A stretch of 6,877 nt of DNA from Pseudomonadota bacterium. Lineage in GTDB: Bacteria > Pseudomonadota > Gammaproteobacteria > Burkholderiales > Ferrovaceae. The stretch is taken from assembly GCA_021804345.1 (NCBI GenBank), contig JAJZHV010000059.1, forward strand, positions 1 to 6,877. Reading direction: 5' to 3'. Of the stretch, positions 6,428-6,877 are shown piece by piece. Position numbers and translations under genes: made by a program. The notes beneath the pieces are model-generated. The model was not told the DNA's origin and searched no databases. It worked only from the letters and a program-made list of their open reading frames with translations. The first letter of the stretch is position 1. Each line of letters opens with the position of its first letter.

Positions 6428-6441
6428 AGGGCAGATATAAT
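6412..6441 (+). promoter_or_regulatory. Promoter of tRNA-Ala
   Basis: TTGTCA (6412-6417), an 18-base spacer, and a perfect TATAAT (6436-6441) end 12 bases before the tRNA, giving a start point a few bases upstream of its first G. The -35 box lies inside the first codons of the divergent AlkB-like gene. On the minus strand the same AT-rich tract offers TATTAT for that gene. Confidence 0.75.
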
Positions 6442-6453
6442 ACTATAAATCGT

Positions 6454-6529
6454 GGGGGGTTAGCTCAGCTGGGAGAGCGTCTGGTTCGCAATCAGAAGGT
6501 CGTGAGTTCGATCCTCATACCCTCCACCA
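6454..6529 (+). tRNA. tRNA-Ala (anticodon CGC)
   Basis: Complete cloverleaf of 76 bases with encoded CCA. The acceptor stem pairs GGGGGGT (6454-6460) with ACCCTCC (6519-6525) and includes the G3.U70 wobble pair that identifies alanine tRNAs. The D stem is GCTC/GAGC with loop AGCTGGGA. The anticodon arm is TCTGG/TCAGA around TTCGCAA, with anticodon CGC at 6487-6489 reading GCG. The T arm is GTGAG/CTCAT around TTCGATC. This is the less common alanine isoacceptor. A good promoter lies upstream, no terminator is obvious, and a broken mobile-element gene begins right after the CCA. Confidence 0.97.
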
Positions 6530-6877
6530 CCAACAAGAAGCCGGGCGGTTCCTCGCCTCGTGCGATCTGCTCGGCAATGTCCGGTGCTAGGCGGGCCAGC
6601 TTCAGGATTTTCTGCACCGGGACCATCTTCTCGGCCTCGGCTAGTTCGGCAATGTTGGCCACCCGCCCGGAATCCAGCAAATCTTGTCAGTAAATTGCTC
6701 GTGCCAATGCCGACAGCAGAGTGCCATCGGCCAAGTTGCCTTGTCCTCGCCGCATCGCAGTCGCACCACCTGACGTCGGATGCACGATCACCTTCTTGGT
6801 GCTGTGCCGCACAATCCGGATCGGAATGAAGGTGGTGAGAATAACGCCCTGCTCAACCTCTCTGGGCCGGGACTGCG
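6530..6877 (-). pseudogene. Remnant of a mobile-element helix-turn-helix protein (recombinase/DUF2924-cassette type), nonsense-mutated and truncated
   Basis: The minus frame is open from the right edge to a TGA at 6687-6689, then resumes in the same frame to the tRNA. Before the stop it reads QGVILTTFIPIRIVRHSTKK and ends LLSALARAIY; after it, QDLLDSGRVANIAELAEAEK and then KILKLARLAPDIAEQIARGE. The two halves together match, from memory, the small conserved proteins found beside serine recombinases and DUF2924 genes in proteobacterial prophage-like cassettes, whose core runs ALARAxRWQxxLDxG..SxxELAxAE....RxLRLxLLAPDI. The TGA sits where that family has Trp (TGG to TGA). A helix-turn-helix like that of ParB/KorB is plausible around ELAEAE to LARLAP. 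The family's C-terminal end (usually a P-V-x-W-x-EQR segment) is missing: the frame instead runs antisense into the tRNA to a chance stop at 6492-6494. Family assignment is by motif recall and is moderate. Confidence 0.7.

Noticed and set aside
6502..6829. Plus-strand ORFs of 63 and 89 codons after the tRNA
   Set aside because: They are antisense to the mobile-element remnant, one starts inside the tRNA T arm, and the minus-strand reading shows recognisable family motifs.

Overview
The window looks like chromosome from a moderately GC-rich Gram-negative proteobacterium. Evidence for this is an outer-membrane-type lipoprotein signal, a periplasmic class I cytochrome c, a canonical Lgt, and a tRNA-Ala with an encoded CCA end. 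The gene mix (SulP anion transporter, rhodanese, c-type cytochrome, AlkB-family enzyme) would suit a sulfur-oxidising autotroph such as Acidithiobacillus. That assignment is an impression, not something the sequence proves.

Layout, left to right. Positions 1-1325 (minus strand) hold most of a SulP-family transporter that runs off the left edge before its expected STAS domain. It overlaps the end of a small exported Gly/Trp-repeat protein (1309-1668), which is tightly coupled to a membrane-anchored class I SAM methyltransferase (1672-2433). These three form one apparent operon: methyltransferase, repeat protein, transporter. A 107-bp divergent spacer carrying two inverted repeats separates it from a plus-strand single-domain rhodanese with a GTG start (2541-2921). 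The rhodanese converges on a minus-strand pair: a monohaem cytochrome c (4099-4413) followed by a Leu/Ile/Val-type periplasmic binding lipoprotein (2935-4092) with no permease genes in view. Upstream on the same strand are lgt (4551-5381) and an AlkB-like membrane diiron hydroxylase (5423-6427).

The right end holds a plus-strand tRNA-Ala(CGC) at 6454-6529. Its promoter overlaps the 5' end of the AlkB-like gene, which itself lacks a Shine-Dalgarno sequence. Directly against the tRNA 3' end lies a broken gene (6530-6877) resembling the small helix-turn-helix proteins that accompany serine-recombinase/DUF2924 mobile cassettes. It has an in-frame TGA where the family normally has Trp, and its C-terminus is cut off at the tRNA, as expected for a decayed element at a tRNA insertion site.

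Most of the window is ordinary housekeeping and respiratory content. The parts most worth a second look are the tRNA/mobile-remnant junction, the methyltransferase/repeat-protein/SulP operon, the cytochrome-plus-binding-protein pair, and the compact AlkB-like enzyme. I found no CRISPR array, intact insertion sequence, or clearly new defence system.
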